DNA from: Didymodactylos carnosus
Lineage: Eukaryota; Rotifera; Eurotatoria; Philodinida; Philodinidae
NCBI GenBank assembly: GCA_905250885.1
Contig: CAJNOQ010003261.1
Coordinates: 1-20,851 of the forward strand
Length of the DNA: 20,851 bases
Reading direction: 5' to 3'
In this document: piece by piece, positions 1-9,596 of the stretch
Layout of the letters: the number at the start of each line of letters is the position of its first letter
Numbering within the stretch: the stretch's first letter is position 1
Position numbers and translations under genes: made by a program
Notes under the pieces: generated by a model
Database searches by the model: none
Seen by the model: only the letters and a program-made list of their open reading frames with translations
Told to the model about the DNA's origin: nothing

Positions 1-205
1 TCGCTCTATTATTTGAGCTCTTCCCAGATGTTCACTAATCACCTACTAGCTTTTTTACAAAATCATGAAGACTTACCGTATGAATTGTGTCTTATATCAG
101 CTATAATTCATATCAACTATAATTCATTCTCTTAAAAATCATACTCCCCACAGAGTACTGCTAGACAAGATTGCAATTGGTACTACAAAAAATTTTTTAT
201 AGGTT

Positions 206-262
206 CGCTTAAGCGATGCACTGCGAAAAAGCTACTATGTTCTGTAGTGCTGCGCTTGAGCG
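206..262. repeat. Imperfect hairpin, about 57 bp
   Basis: The left arm CGCTTAAGCGATGCACTGC and the reverse complement of the right arm (CGCTCAAGCGCAGCACTAC) agree at 15 of 19 positions, with a loop of about 19 bp. It is locally more GC-rich than its surroundings. It could be the remnant of a miniature inverted-repeat element; no target duplication is evident. Confidence 0.45.
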
Positions 263-921
263 TTAAAAATATATGATTGATATTGTCGCCTAATTAGAAA
301 ATATTTAGGATTTTCGTGAACTAACTATTGTCTCATTAACTGTTCTATTCTTTTTTGCTAAGTATCGCATACATCGAAATTATCCGATTTTTGTTTTGAC
401 AAGTAGCATGAAAAGAAAGATACACAAGATCTATTTTTCTCATGATACATAAATTCGTTCGTCATGCAAATGTGATTATTTATCGTACATAGCCTCATTC
501 ATAGTTTGGAAAATTGTATACAAAAAGAATGAAATTTTGCAGGTGCAATCAAGAACGCTATGGGCAATTTGCGAGTATTATTCAATTGGATTTTGTGTTT
601 GTTGTACTAAATTGTTCTTTCAAATGGACCATGAAATATCCATGTTTCATTTTTCTTAGAAATATGACTACATCTAATGTAATAAAATATACAAGATGAG
701 AGAAAGAAAAAGATAAATAAATAAATTGTTACATTTTTTTGTTTATACAATGTCAGATAGATATATCGAGCTATATCACATACACACTTATAAATATGGT
801 ACATTTATAAGTTGTTATGTCTCTTTATTTAGGTCTAACAAGTGTCCATCATTCAGACATTGTGAGTATAAGAAAAGTCAAAGTCTGTGAAATACTCTAA
901 CATCAATAAAAAAGTATCACG

Positions 922-1311
922 CTAGTGAACGTACTTGAGCTAAGTACTTGCGCAAGTACTTGGATTAAGTAATGAGGATAGAACTTGTTGCATTTTTTAT
1001 TTTGTATTTTATACATATTCTGGAGCTATACTCTATGTTTGTAGAGCAAATACATGCACGACTAATAAGTTTGTTCAACTTAGTAGAAATATTTAAGTTC
1101 CTTTTATAAGTGTATAACGATTGATATTGTGGTGTTTATCTACAAGTAGTCAACTCAAAAGAAAAGAATAACTGACTTATCCGAGTACTTGACTGAAGCA
1201 ACTCAAGTAACAACACATGGCAAGTTCTTGTCAAGTACTTGCCAAGTGCTTAACTTGTCATGTCCTTTCCATGGTACTCATCAGGTTACTTGTACCAAGT
1301 ACATTCACTAG
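922..1311. repeat. Foldback repeat rich in AAGTACTTG words (copy 1)
   Basis: The element is bounded by inverted termini: CTAGTGAACGTACTTG at 922-937 and CAAGTACATTCACTAG at 1296-1311, whose reverse complement differs from the left end at one base. Inside are many copies of AAGTACTTG-like words in both orientations, including the perfect 20-bp palindrome AAGTACTTGCGCAAGTACTT at 942-961 and clusters near 1170-1260. The middle (about 1000-1150) is ordinary AT-rich DNA. No coding capacity and no clear target-site duplication were seen. It resembles a non-autonomous foldback or miniature inverted-repeat element. A diverged relative lies at 8892-9106. Confidence 0.65.
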
Positions 1312-4300
1312 GATCTGGTATATAAAATATATGAATTGTGAAGTGAGCGCGGACAGGAGTTTTAAATATTCCTAATGTTACAAAAATGACGTCCAAATGG
1401 AAATATATAACATTTTCTTATTCTATGTATTCAAGAATTGTGAAAATAAATAGATAGATAGCTTTAGTTGCTATCAAATATTGTTGTTTTAAAAGATAGA
1501 TAAATATATACCACAGTTAAAATAACCAGATTGCGCATATGTCTGTTTGCTATATGACAGCTCATCTATATAGCTATATAGTGCAACATCTTTTTAATGT
1601 TTAAGACAACAGCAGCGCATTTCAGTTTTATATTTTCCTGTCCATCCAATGTATATATATAGTGTGTTTATGATAAAAAACATAAGCCTCCCCCCAAAAA
1701 ATGATTTCTTTTATTGGCACAGCGCACCTCTCATATGTTTTGTTTTTTCGTTGTTAAAAGACGGACATATAACCCATGAATGTTATGTTTGAGAACGTAA
1801 TACGAACACGACCTTATGCTCATTCTCTCATGCAGCTGTTCGTTAAAAAATGTGAATATGCCTACTGACAGCTGGCTTTCAGACGATATATGTAAAATTC
1901 TTTCTGCTTTTTAGCTAACAAATGCACAATAAAGTCATATTTAACAGTCAAATCTTGATTATAGATTGTCTTCAGTTTTCCGTTCAGGTGTTCAATCAAC
2001 AGTAAGAACATATCATAGCAGTTGAAACGAAATAGAATGAGTGACCACGTCATAAAATATATTTTTTCTAGGTTTTATTTGATAGTAATAGGTTTATAAG
2101 ACTACCGATAAAATTTGATAACAATCTTTTTTTCTTAAAACATGAACACTTGACTCCTATTAATTAATATTTATACAGTTGGTGTGCAAACGAATATTGA
2201 TACATATTTTTTCTCATTTCTGCAGTGTATCATTTTAATCTCAAAAAAAAACAAATAGACTTTAAATTTTATATGGTGTCGGCATCATTATATGTAGATA
2301 TATCCGTCGCAAAAAGAATAGCAACAGTTTTTTTTTTTCGTTTGATGTGTTTTTTTTTCATAAATTGGTGTCACATCTATCTAGATAGATATATCGAATT
2401 TCTAAATGTGATACCATGTGTCGTTGATCGTTTTTCACGAAGACAAACAAGGACAACGCAATGTTCAATCAAAATATACGCAATAAGAAGAAAAAAATAA
2501 AAATAAAACGTATGTTTTTGGCTTTAATTAGTTTAAAAACATGTTGATCGGTTTGAATCAATTGTCTATAACAAATATTTGTATTTTCTAATCATTCTCT
2601 TTCCCTCGAGGCTCACCATTCTTTTCAACGATAGTTAAATACATCCTTTTTTTTTTCTTGACAACAAATAGTTTCAACCGTTAAAATTGAACGCATTAAA
2701 TCCCTACCATATATTTTAGAAAGATTACAGAGTAAACCGAACGTTATGACGTAAGTAGAATCAAAAACTGATTCCTTCAAACTTCGAGAACATTATTTTT
2801 TTATCATGTTCGGTAATAAAGCTTCTAATATACTAAATTTTGATCATTTACCTAAATTTATTAGTGACGATCTGATCGTTTGAATTGTATTTCGTTCAAG
2901 AGATGTAAAACATCAAACTTTAATTGAGCAAAATTAGTCCATTCTTCTAGAAACTTTCATCAGCAAAAGAAACAATTATAGAAGCGATAAAGATTAGACA
3001 AACCAGATGAATTAAAACTGCGTATGTTTAGCAAAAAATAAGAGATCAATTACATCGATTTTTTACGTAAACATATGTTGCGATCTGTTTTCTGGTATTA
3101 AACAAAACAAAAAAAAAAGAGAAAGAAAAAAAGGATTTTACATTCACATTGACATATGGTACTTCGAATTAGTAATTCTGTTTTTCTCCACATACATATC
3201 GAAACCAAAAGCCTATAGAAAATCTTTTGGGGGTGATCTTGCTTCTCTTTTTTTCCTCTGTTTCTTCCTTTCACGCATAAGTTATTGTTCAATATCTATC
3301 TAGCTAAAGTAGAAAGACAGATCGATATAGACCAAATGGCTATATTTACAAAAAAAAAAGAAGAAGAAAATAGTAGAAACATATGCTGGATACAATTTTT
3401 TTAACAAAAACATGTTCGAAATTTTTTTCTAATATAAAACAAAATGGATAGATCTTCGAACAGAATTTTATCCTGCAGAAAGAGTGTAGAAAAAGCAGAT
3501 GGAAGAACATCTTTTTCTTCGGAAAGATTTTTTTTTTTCAACACATATAACTTTCTCTTTTTTTTGGAATCACACATACACACATCCTGTTTTTGTTTGT
3601 ATATAATATATATTCATACGTTTTATGTCAACGTGATTTGATGAGAAAGTTTGCAGACGGAATTAGAAGTGAGAATTGATTGTTAAAAACGTGAATCAAA
3701 CATTAACATAGAGCTGTTAAAATCAAAATTACTATGCGATTATTAACAAAAAATTATTGAAAATTTCCACACCTGTTTTGTACAAGAGTAGAAACTTGTT
3801 AAGTAAGTCTAATTAATGCTACATTTTCTCAATGAAAAAATGTGTTATAAATTATTTCTTTACAATAGTTTTCCCAACTTCAAACTTGTCGCTCTTCAAA
3901 TTTTAGAATGTGAGAAAAAAAAGATAGAAACATTTCTTAACAAATAATATTAGAATACTGTTATAATCTATCTATAGCTATCTTTTTTATACTACTGTCT
4001 AAATATGCGATAACAATAATTGTTCTAATCAAATGATTGTTGATATTCTTCTTCATGTTCTTCATTTATAGTTCTCACTTCTTTTTTTTTCGATATTTTA
4101 TAGACTTTGCACATTTTCATCTAGAATTCTTCTTTTATTGTTTTCTTTTTCAAAGTAACCTTTAAAAAAAACAGCTGTTGAATATACACAATCACGTATG
4201 GACAACGTACCTGTTTCGGATATTTATTTGTTTCGAACTTGAAATATAAAAGAGAGAAGAAGATAGTAGGATGCGTAAAATATCGTGCAGTGAAAAGTGT

Positions 4301-5420
4301 TGAAACATCTGCAGCACTTCTACTTTATATTACTTCTTATAATGCCACTTGTCTTGCTCACAAGTAAGTGGCAATACGTATAGTCAGTATGTGATGATTA
4401 GTCTTTTTTTTCTTCTTCTTTTGCTTCAGAGATCGATTATTATAAATAGATTAATGTACTAGACAGGAATGATAATCAGTTTGTCTTAGAAACAGACATG
4501 AAGTATGGTTCAAAAACAAACATATTCTATTGTATTCTCAATTTGTTATCAACAGGTCTAAACAACTCTTCGAAATCATCAGGTTTCAGTAATATAATTG
4601 AATAAAAACTGAGTTGTAACCGTTTTTCCTTGAGAAATACTGAGTGAAGGTCAACATCTTTTGTTTAATATAACGAAATTTCAGCTATAAAACTTATATG
4701 AGACCAAAACCGAATTGTATATCCATCTACTTACAGAGACTATTCTAAAAACTGTATAACACGAATTAGTCAAAATCAAATCGACTTAATCGATATTAAG
4801 TGTAAAATTAAACAAATGAGCAAATAAAAGAAAACGATAGAATTGTTTTTAATAGGAACATCTGTTTTCTCTTTAAATCAACGTTTTTCAATGAACACAA
4901 ATAGAAATTAGTTGCAGTCGAATTTTTGTTCATCAAGTGAAAGTATAAAGACGTCTAATCCACCTTTTTTCGACAAACATTTAATTGTGTCTATATTTTA
5001 AATTTATTTCATCTTCGAATTGAAATAATGTTCAAAAGCTAATTCGCGTCGAATTGACGTCGCGACTAAGAGGAAAAAAAGAGAAAAACAATTGTGATGA
5101 TGGTGATGGTCGTCTCTTCTTTCTGACAAAACAAAATTTTTTTAAGCAGAAAAAGATCATGATGGAAAAGCGAGAGATATGTTGAATAAATCCTTGCGTA
5201 AAGAAAAAGAAGAACAAGAAGAAGAAAGAAGAATGACAGATTAGAAATTATTTTTGATCGTGTCAAGATAGCCTGTTCGTGTTTTTTTAAGGATAAGAAG
5301 TAAAAACTGTTGAATGTAACGTTTTTCTTTCTCTGCTTTTTGGTAATATAAGTATAATGTACACTTGGTAAAGAAGATGATGGACAGCCGTTTTGTTTCC
5401 TGATGGTATTAATGAACAAC

Positions 5421-5431
5421 TGTGTGTGTGC

Positions 5432-5468
<37 letters not shown>
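5421..5468. repeat. (TG)n(TA)n compound microsatellite
   Basis: An interrupted TG run (5421-5442, one CG step) passes directly into an uninterrupted TA run (5443-5468). It lies about 210 bp upstream of the ID-like start codon, so it sits in the likely promoter or 5' untranslated region. Alternating purine-pyrimidine tracts can adopt Z-DNA or cruciform structure; whether that matters here is unknown. Confidence 0.9.
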
Positions 5469-5676
5469 ATAAAATTAACAACAGTCGTTGAAAGCCTAGT
5501 GTATGCGTAATGTAATCTAATGCTGAAAGAAAAGAGAGAGGAAGAGAGAGACAGAATAATATGCATCTGTTCGACTATCTATTTTTTCTTCTTCTTCTTT
5601 AGTTTTAGATTATAAGTTGGGTATACTATATCATTAATATCATCTATCGAAGACGTTCAAAGGTAACTGCGATATC

Positions 5677-6983
5677 ATGTCAACTAGTCCGATTTTAAAT
5701 CGTAAACAACTACATTCATCATCAACGACAGACAGAATGGTGGAAGATAAACAAGAATTAAAAGAATATTTTGATAAACTGGCAAATCTTGTTCCTACTA
5801 TACCTAGCCACCATGAATCATTATCAGAATTACAATTTATCCAATATGTGATGGAATACATTTTAGAATTACAACAATTATTAAATAACGATACGAATAC
5901 GTCATCATCTGTTTGGAGTAAAACATTAAATAAATTAGCTGCAACAATGAAAACATCGTTTCCAAATATTTCGGCATCATCCACATTCAATACGTTCATT
6001 TCTTCGTCTCCTACTTCATCTACAAGCGAATATGAAAACAATCGTTTACTTCTTCTTAATCAATTATCAAATGAAGACATTAATCGAAGTCCTCTATCAT
6101 CGATTAATATTGAAAATTATCATAATCAATCGCCGGTAAGACACTTATATCTGACTGAGCATCTTTGATGTCTAAAATTCAAGGAACAGTACAATATTAA
6201 TTAAAAGAATCTTCTAAATCATTTCGGTTTTTGATAATACAGTGAATACATTTGATAAAGAATAATGGAGTTGGAGACACCGATTTGAACATAGTTTTTT
6301 AGAGTCGTATCAGTCAAAATTATACATTTTGATTGATGATGTGAGAAGTGTTTCACGAAATGTCTCTGATAAACTATGTTTAAATCGGTGCTTATTCATT
6401 ATTCTTTATAAAAGAATCTTGTATACACTGTACGGATTAGTGTAATAAAGTTCATCGATCTGCACTGCCGGAAAGTACGACTCAACTACGATAACAGGTG
6501 ATGTGATCATCAAACTTTGAGATGTTTTTTAGAAGCTGCGCGATAAAGAAATAATCATTGGGAGAGTGCAGCTGTAGAGAGTGTATAGTCGCAGTGTCCT
6601 GTTGTACCTAGATCGAAAATACATTAGCCAGCTGCAAATGGACTGAAATCGTACTCTAGCTAAAAAATGACGCTGCACTGTCATCGGCTAGTTGCAGATG
6701 AATTCAATCTATCTACATGTATTTGTATTCTACAGCAAACGTTCTCTTCATGTTTGTTTTCGTGCATGAATAAAGGCAATTTTTAAGTTAGGTAAGATCT
6801 ATTCGAATGTAGGTTAGAAAATGTTCTTGATACAAGAAGCAATATTTGTATAGATCCAGTTCTTATAATCGCTACATCGCATTAGACAAATAGAAAATTT
6901 ATTCTAAATTTTATTCTTTTTAGGTTCGCAAAACAGACGAATCAATAAGCAATTTGACAAATAAATACAGCGATCGTGTATAA
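5677..6983 (+). CDS. ID-like helix-loop-helix protein (inhibitor of DNA binding / extramacrochaetae family), 2 exons
   Basis: Exons are 5677-6135 and 6924-6983, giving about 172 residues. The HLH occupies roughly residues 28-70: helix 1 runs from LKEYFDKLANLVPTIP, then a short loop, then helix 2 FIQYVMEYILELQQLL. This matches the ID family pattern (Y-x-x-L-x-x-LVPT-(I/L)-P, then LQ-x-V-x-x-YI-x-x-LQ). The residues before helix 1 (TTDRMVEDKQE) lack a DNA-binding basic region, which is what defines ID proteins: they dimerise with E-protein bHLH factors and keep them off E-boxes. The N-terminal 25 and C-terminal 100 residues are Ser/Thr/Asn-rich and probably disordered. Donor CCG|GTAAGA and acceptor TTTTTAG|GTT join in phase 0, and the second exon adds 19 residues, VRKTDESISNLTNKYSDRV, before TAA. 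A coding intron close to the C-terminus also occurs in vertebrate ID genes. The start is the first ATG of the frame. A short HES-like protein is less likely because neither a basic region nor an Orange domain is visible. Confidence 0.85.
6136..6923 (+). other. 788-bp intron of the ID-like gene, with repeat insertions
   Basis: This intron is more than ten times longer than most introns in the neighbouring genes. It contains a complete TA-flanked inverted-repeat element at 6240-6430 and, near 6620-6715, two loosely similar direct copies built around AGCCAGCTGCAAATG and GGCTAGTTGCAGATG. If the intron is not spliced, the frame runs on for 11 codons and ends at 6168 with VRHLYLTEHL, so a retained-intron isoform would change only the C-terminus. 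Confidence 0.75.
6240..6430. mobile_element. Tc1/mariner-like miniature inverted-repeat element, 191 bp
   Basis: The sequence is an imperfect foldback that starts CAGTGAATACA and ends TGTATACACTG, flanked on both sides by TA (6238-6239 and 6431-6432). TA target duplication and termini beginning CAGT are typical of Tc1/mariner elements. The arms continue inward: ATAAAGAATAATG, then CACCGATTTGAACATAGTTT on the left against CACCGATTTAAACATAGTTT in the reverse complement of the right, then TTAGAG/ATCAGAG. Small indels separate the arms near 6255 and 6270, so this is not a fresh copy. There is no transposase frame, so it would depend on an enzyme supplied elsewhere. It lies wholly inside the ID-like gene's intron. 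Confidence 0.75.
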
Positions 6984-7211
6984 TACAATGTCTATTTGTT
7001 GAACAGTATAAATGTATCATCAATGATTAGTTGTGTTTGAAATCAAAACTATATATATGTGATTCTACTAATACTAAACGTTTATGAAATATGTGAATGA
7101 TTTCGCTACTTTGCATTATCTTTAATTATTATTCTATTTTTGTTTCTGTTTCAATATTTTCTGTATAATCTGTTTCTTTCCTTGTCGATCGAGTATCAAC
7201 AATGAGTTAAT

Positions 7212-7217
7212 AATAAA
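7212..7217 (+). terminator. Likely polyadenylation signal of the ID-like gene
   Basis: The hexamer AATAAA lies about 230 bp after the stop codon of the ID-like gene. In DNA this AT-rich the hexamer also arises by chance, so the assignment is tentative. Confidence 0.4.
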
Positions 7218-8188
7218 AAACAAATTCTTTTGTTTGAATGTTAATAATTTTTAGAAAAGAAGCTAGAAACGTGTAGCCATTTTGAAAGAAGAAAAAGGAT
7301 GAATAGATTTATGAATCTCATTCTTTAGAAATGTTTTGTTTGTACTAGCTTCGCGGTTATTTCTAATGATGTTTCATTATAATTTATTATCTTCATCGGC
7401 AAGAATTTGACAAGGGGGTCGAGTTAGAAAGGATACAGAAATTGCACTTTGATATCTCCACATTCCTAAAAATTATGATTTTTCACATTTGGCCGAAATA
7501 TATTCATATTTACTGAGCACTAGTGTGTACTCAAATTATTTTTGTAGACTGTACTATATGATTTTCTATTAAGAAAGATTCTTAAGAATCTGAAGTTGTA
7601 ACATATTGAGCTGCTGCGTTCGCCTGAAAGAGATTCAACAATAGATTGTTCTGTTGTTTTTATTGCAATGAATTAGTTTGTTTTCGAGTTTACCACTAAA
7701 TGTTTCAGATATTGAAAACAACGTTCTATTACTATATAAAATGGATCATGTACAGAAAATCCGTTACTCCAACATTAATGACAATAAAATACAACGTATA
7801 TAAATCTTTTTTTGTAAAAGTAAAAAGCCCTCAATCGATTCTTCCATCTACAGAAGTATCCAAATTCTGTTAGTTCTGCGCGCTATATTTGATAAATTCA
7901 TTCCTCGAAGGTGGTGACTAAACCTACTAACTGTCTTTTTCCTGTTATAAAAAAATAAAAGAACATTTTTCGAACTTTTAATCATTTAATAGACACATAT
8001 ATGATGTTACCGCAAAATGGCACAACCTTTCCTATGCTTCCCTATACGGTTTCTAAAACCTTTGGTTTTTCAGTTGAAATTTGTTCTTCTCATTCAGAAA
8101 ACATTTCGAATGACGTATCTCTCACAACTCTGCTAGAGTTTTGACTTATGACCTGAAAATTAGCCTTTAGTATTACATATCATCCACA

Positions 8189-8474
8189 GAAAAATAAAGT
8201 TCATTTACAGACCGTGAAAAAGTGCTTTTTCGTATTCAGCACATTTGATAATCCAGAAGATTTTCTATTTTTGGCGAGGAGTATTTCCAAAAGTTTAGGA
8301 AAAGTTTTCAAACTAATATTATTTTCTCATAGAAGCTTTTTGCGCCATTTTGTTCGAAAAATTTTCCTAAACTTTTGACAGTACCTCTCGTGAAAAATAG
8401 AAAATCTATTGAGTTATCGAGTATGCTGAATACAAAAAAGCACTTCTCCACAACTCTAAATGAACTTTATTTTT
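8189..8474. repeat. Long imperfect inverted repeat, about 286 bp
   Basis: The left arm (about 8189-8311) begins AAAATAAAGTTCATTTA, continues through GTGCTTTTTCGTATTCAGCA and GATTTTCTATTTTT, and ends AAAAGTTTAGGAAAA. The right arm (about 8351-8474) carries the reverse complement of the same words in the opposite order (TTTTCCTAAACTTTTGACAG, AAAAATAGAAAATC, TGCTGAATACAAAAAAGCAC, TGAACTTTATTTT). A centre of roughly 40 bp separates them. By eye the arms match at about four positions in five. There is no coding capacity and no clear target duplication. It is best read as an aged foldback or miniature inverted-repeat element. Confidence 0.7.
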
Positions 8475-8891
8475 TTCTTCACGTTAAAAAATGGGACAAG
8501 TATAATTTCCTAAAATGAAGTGCTGAACTCAGTGATTTCTATTTTATACAATAGATTATCGATAGTTATATCAGATAAGAGCAGACTTGCAAGCATACCG
8601 TTTCTATGCATTTTAAGCTATATAACGGTGATATCCAAAATTAGTACGCTCGATTACATAAATTCAGATGGAATATGATCTCAAATAATGAAAAAGTTCT
8701 CAATGTTCGTGAGAGCCAGAGACTTTCAAACAGAAAATTTTTAATCAGTTTAATCAGTTAAAAATTCGAAGCTGGTCATCGCTATTTAAATGTTTTTTGA
8801 GAAGATTGTGAATGAAAAAGGGACTTACCGTACTCCATCTCTTAAACCTTGTTTTACACTTTTTATCCTAGTCTTTTCAATCTTATGTCAT

Positions 8892-9106
8892 GTAGTAATT
8901 CAGAAGTAAATTTACTTGTAAGTACCTGCGTCACTTACAAAGACTTCATTTTTCATGTGACAAGTACTTTCACAAAGTACTACGTAGCGGTAAAGTCAAG
9001 TATTGCTATCTTAGAGAAGTACGTATAAAGTACATAATAAGTGAGTAATTTCGAAAATAATTGGCAATTTTTCTAAGTGCTTACTAGACAATACTTGAAT
9101 CACTAC
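8892..9106. repeat. Diverged relative of the AAGTACTT-rich foldback repeat (copy 2)
   Basis: The ends GTAGTAATTCAGAAGTA (8892-8908) and TACTTGAATCACTAC (9092-9106) are inverted with respect to each other. The interior has many AAGTAC/GTACTT words in both orientations, for example ACAAGTACTTTCACAAAGTA. The right flank, TACTTGAATCACTACCTAGATCACGTA, resembles the right end of the 922-1311 element (AAGTACATTCACTAGGATCTGGTA). Copy 2 is shorter and more worn. Confidence 0.5.
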
Positions 9107-9387
9107 CTAGATCACGTATGCTAATTAGGGTACACGTTGATTTATAATGACCATGGTATCGGATGAATTATCAATGCAACGTTTACCTGCATTTTGCTTG
9201 CTGTGCCTGGGAAAAAATTAAAATATCGCAAAATTTCTTTTAACAATAGTGTGTCAATCAATCATACACGAACAATCAGTTTGTGATAACCGACTCAAAG
9301 CATGGTATCGAGCACGACTTCCGCGCAAAGATAATTTGATCAATCAGTGTTTAATTCGTTGAGCATGTGATCTAAATGTGAACAACA

Positions 9388-9596
9388 CGGTTGTTTCCCG
9401 TCAGCCACAGGGTTGCCAACCGCAGCGCTAGTATTAATGCGTTTTTCCAATTTTTCAGAAGAATGTATTGATACTAGCGCTCCGGTTGGCAACCCTGGTC
9501 AGCCATCAAAGATAGCCGTCAGGAGCTACTTTCTACGTATTTTCACGTAGAAAGTGGCTCCTGACGGCTATCTCTCAGGCTAGCGGAGAACAACCG
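9388..9596. repeat. Older palindromic element interrupted by a hAT-like insertion
   Basis: The core at 9511-9572 is a near-perfect hairpin: two 28-bp arms with one mismatch around a 6-bp loop (9539-9544). Outside it the match continues more weakly: CGGTTGTTTCCCG at the left against the reverse complement of the right end, CGGTTGTTCTCCG. The left arm is split by the 90-bp element at 9408-9497 plus one copy of its 8-bp duplication. Removing 98 bp leaves an element of about 111 bp. The direct repeat GAACAAC lies at both edges (9380-9386 and 9596-9602) and may be its own target duplication, but it overlaps the arm sequence, so this is uncertain. Confidence 0.65.
9408..9497. mobile_element. hAT-like miniature inverted-repeat element, 90 bp, with perfect 8-bp target duplication
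   Basis: The termini are CAGGGTTGCCAACCG at the left and its exact reverse complement CGGTTGGCAACCCTG at the right; the arms continue as (C/G)AGCGCTAGTAT(T/C)AAT, giving about 30 matches over 32 positions. The element is flanked by identical octamers GTCAGCCA at 9400-9407 and 9498-9505. An 8-bp duplication and termini starting CAGGG are hallmarks of hAT transposons. At 90 bp, with arms of about 32 bp, it has almost no interior and no coding capacity, so it is a non-autonomous derivative. The intact duplication and matching arms suggest a fairly recent insertion. Confidence 0.85.

Larger units (their letters stand above)
1..5676. other. Long gene-free AT-rich region upstream of the ID-like gene
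   Basis: I see no supportable gene in this 5.7-kb stretch. Open frames here are short (about 60-90 codons, plus one 166-codon frame at 5066-5566 on the minus strand), made of low-complexity Phe/Leu/Ser/Lys/Tyr/Ile runs from poly-T/poly-A tracts and dinucleotide repeats, and they match no family I know. The stretch holds a foldback repeat at 922-1311, a hairpin at 206-262, the perfect 16-bp palindrome CTATATAGCTATATAG at 1566-1581, many T-runs, GAA-rich purine tracts near 5205-5235 and 5525-5555, and a TG/TA microsatellite. Because a compact developmental-regulator gene follows on the plus strand, part of this DNA may be its control region; that is inference. Confidence 0.6.

Noticed and set aside
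1862-2053. 63-codon minus-strand open frame with a fairly protein-like look
   Set aside because: Composition is less biased than that of its neighbours, but there is no family resemblance, no adjoining exon that I could find, and the length is within chance. Could be a gene relic; not supportable.
2225-2500. 91-codon plus-strand open frame
   Set aside because: Phe/Lys/Arg-rich product of poly-A and poly-T tracts, with no recognisable domain and no supporting splice structure.
5066-5566. 166-codon minus-strand open frame
   Set aside because: It is the translation of GAA-rich and TG/TA-repeat DNA (runs of Phe, Leu, Ser and an Ile-Tyr/His-Thr repeat). Nothing family-like is visible and it overlaps the microsatellite.
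5640-6041. 133-codon minus-strand frame opposite the ID-like gene
   Set aside because: Shadow of the plus-strand coding exon, which has a clear HLH domain.
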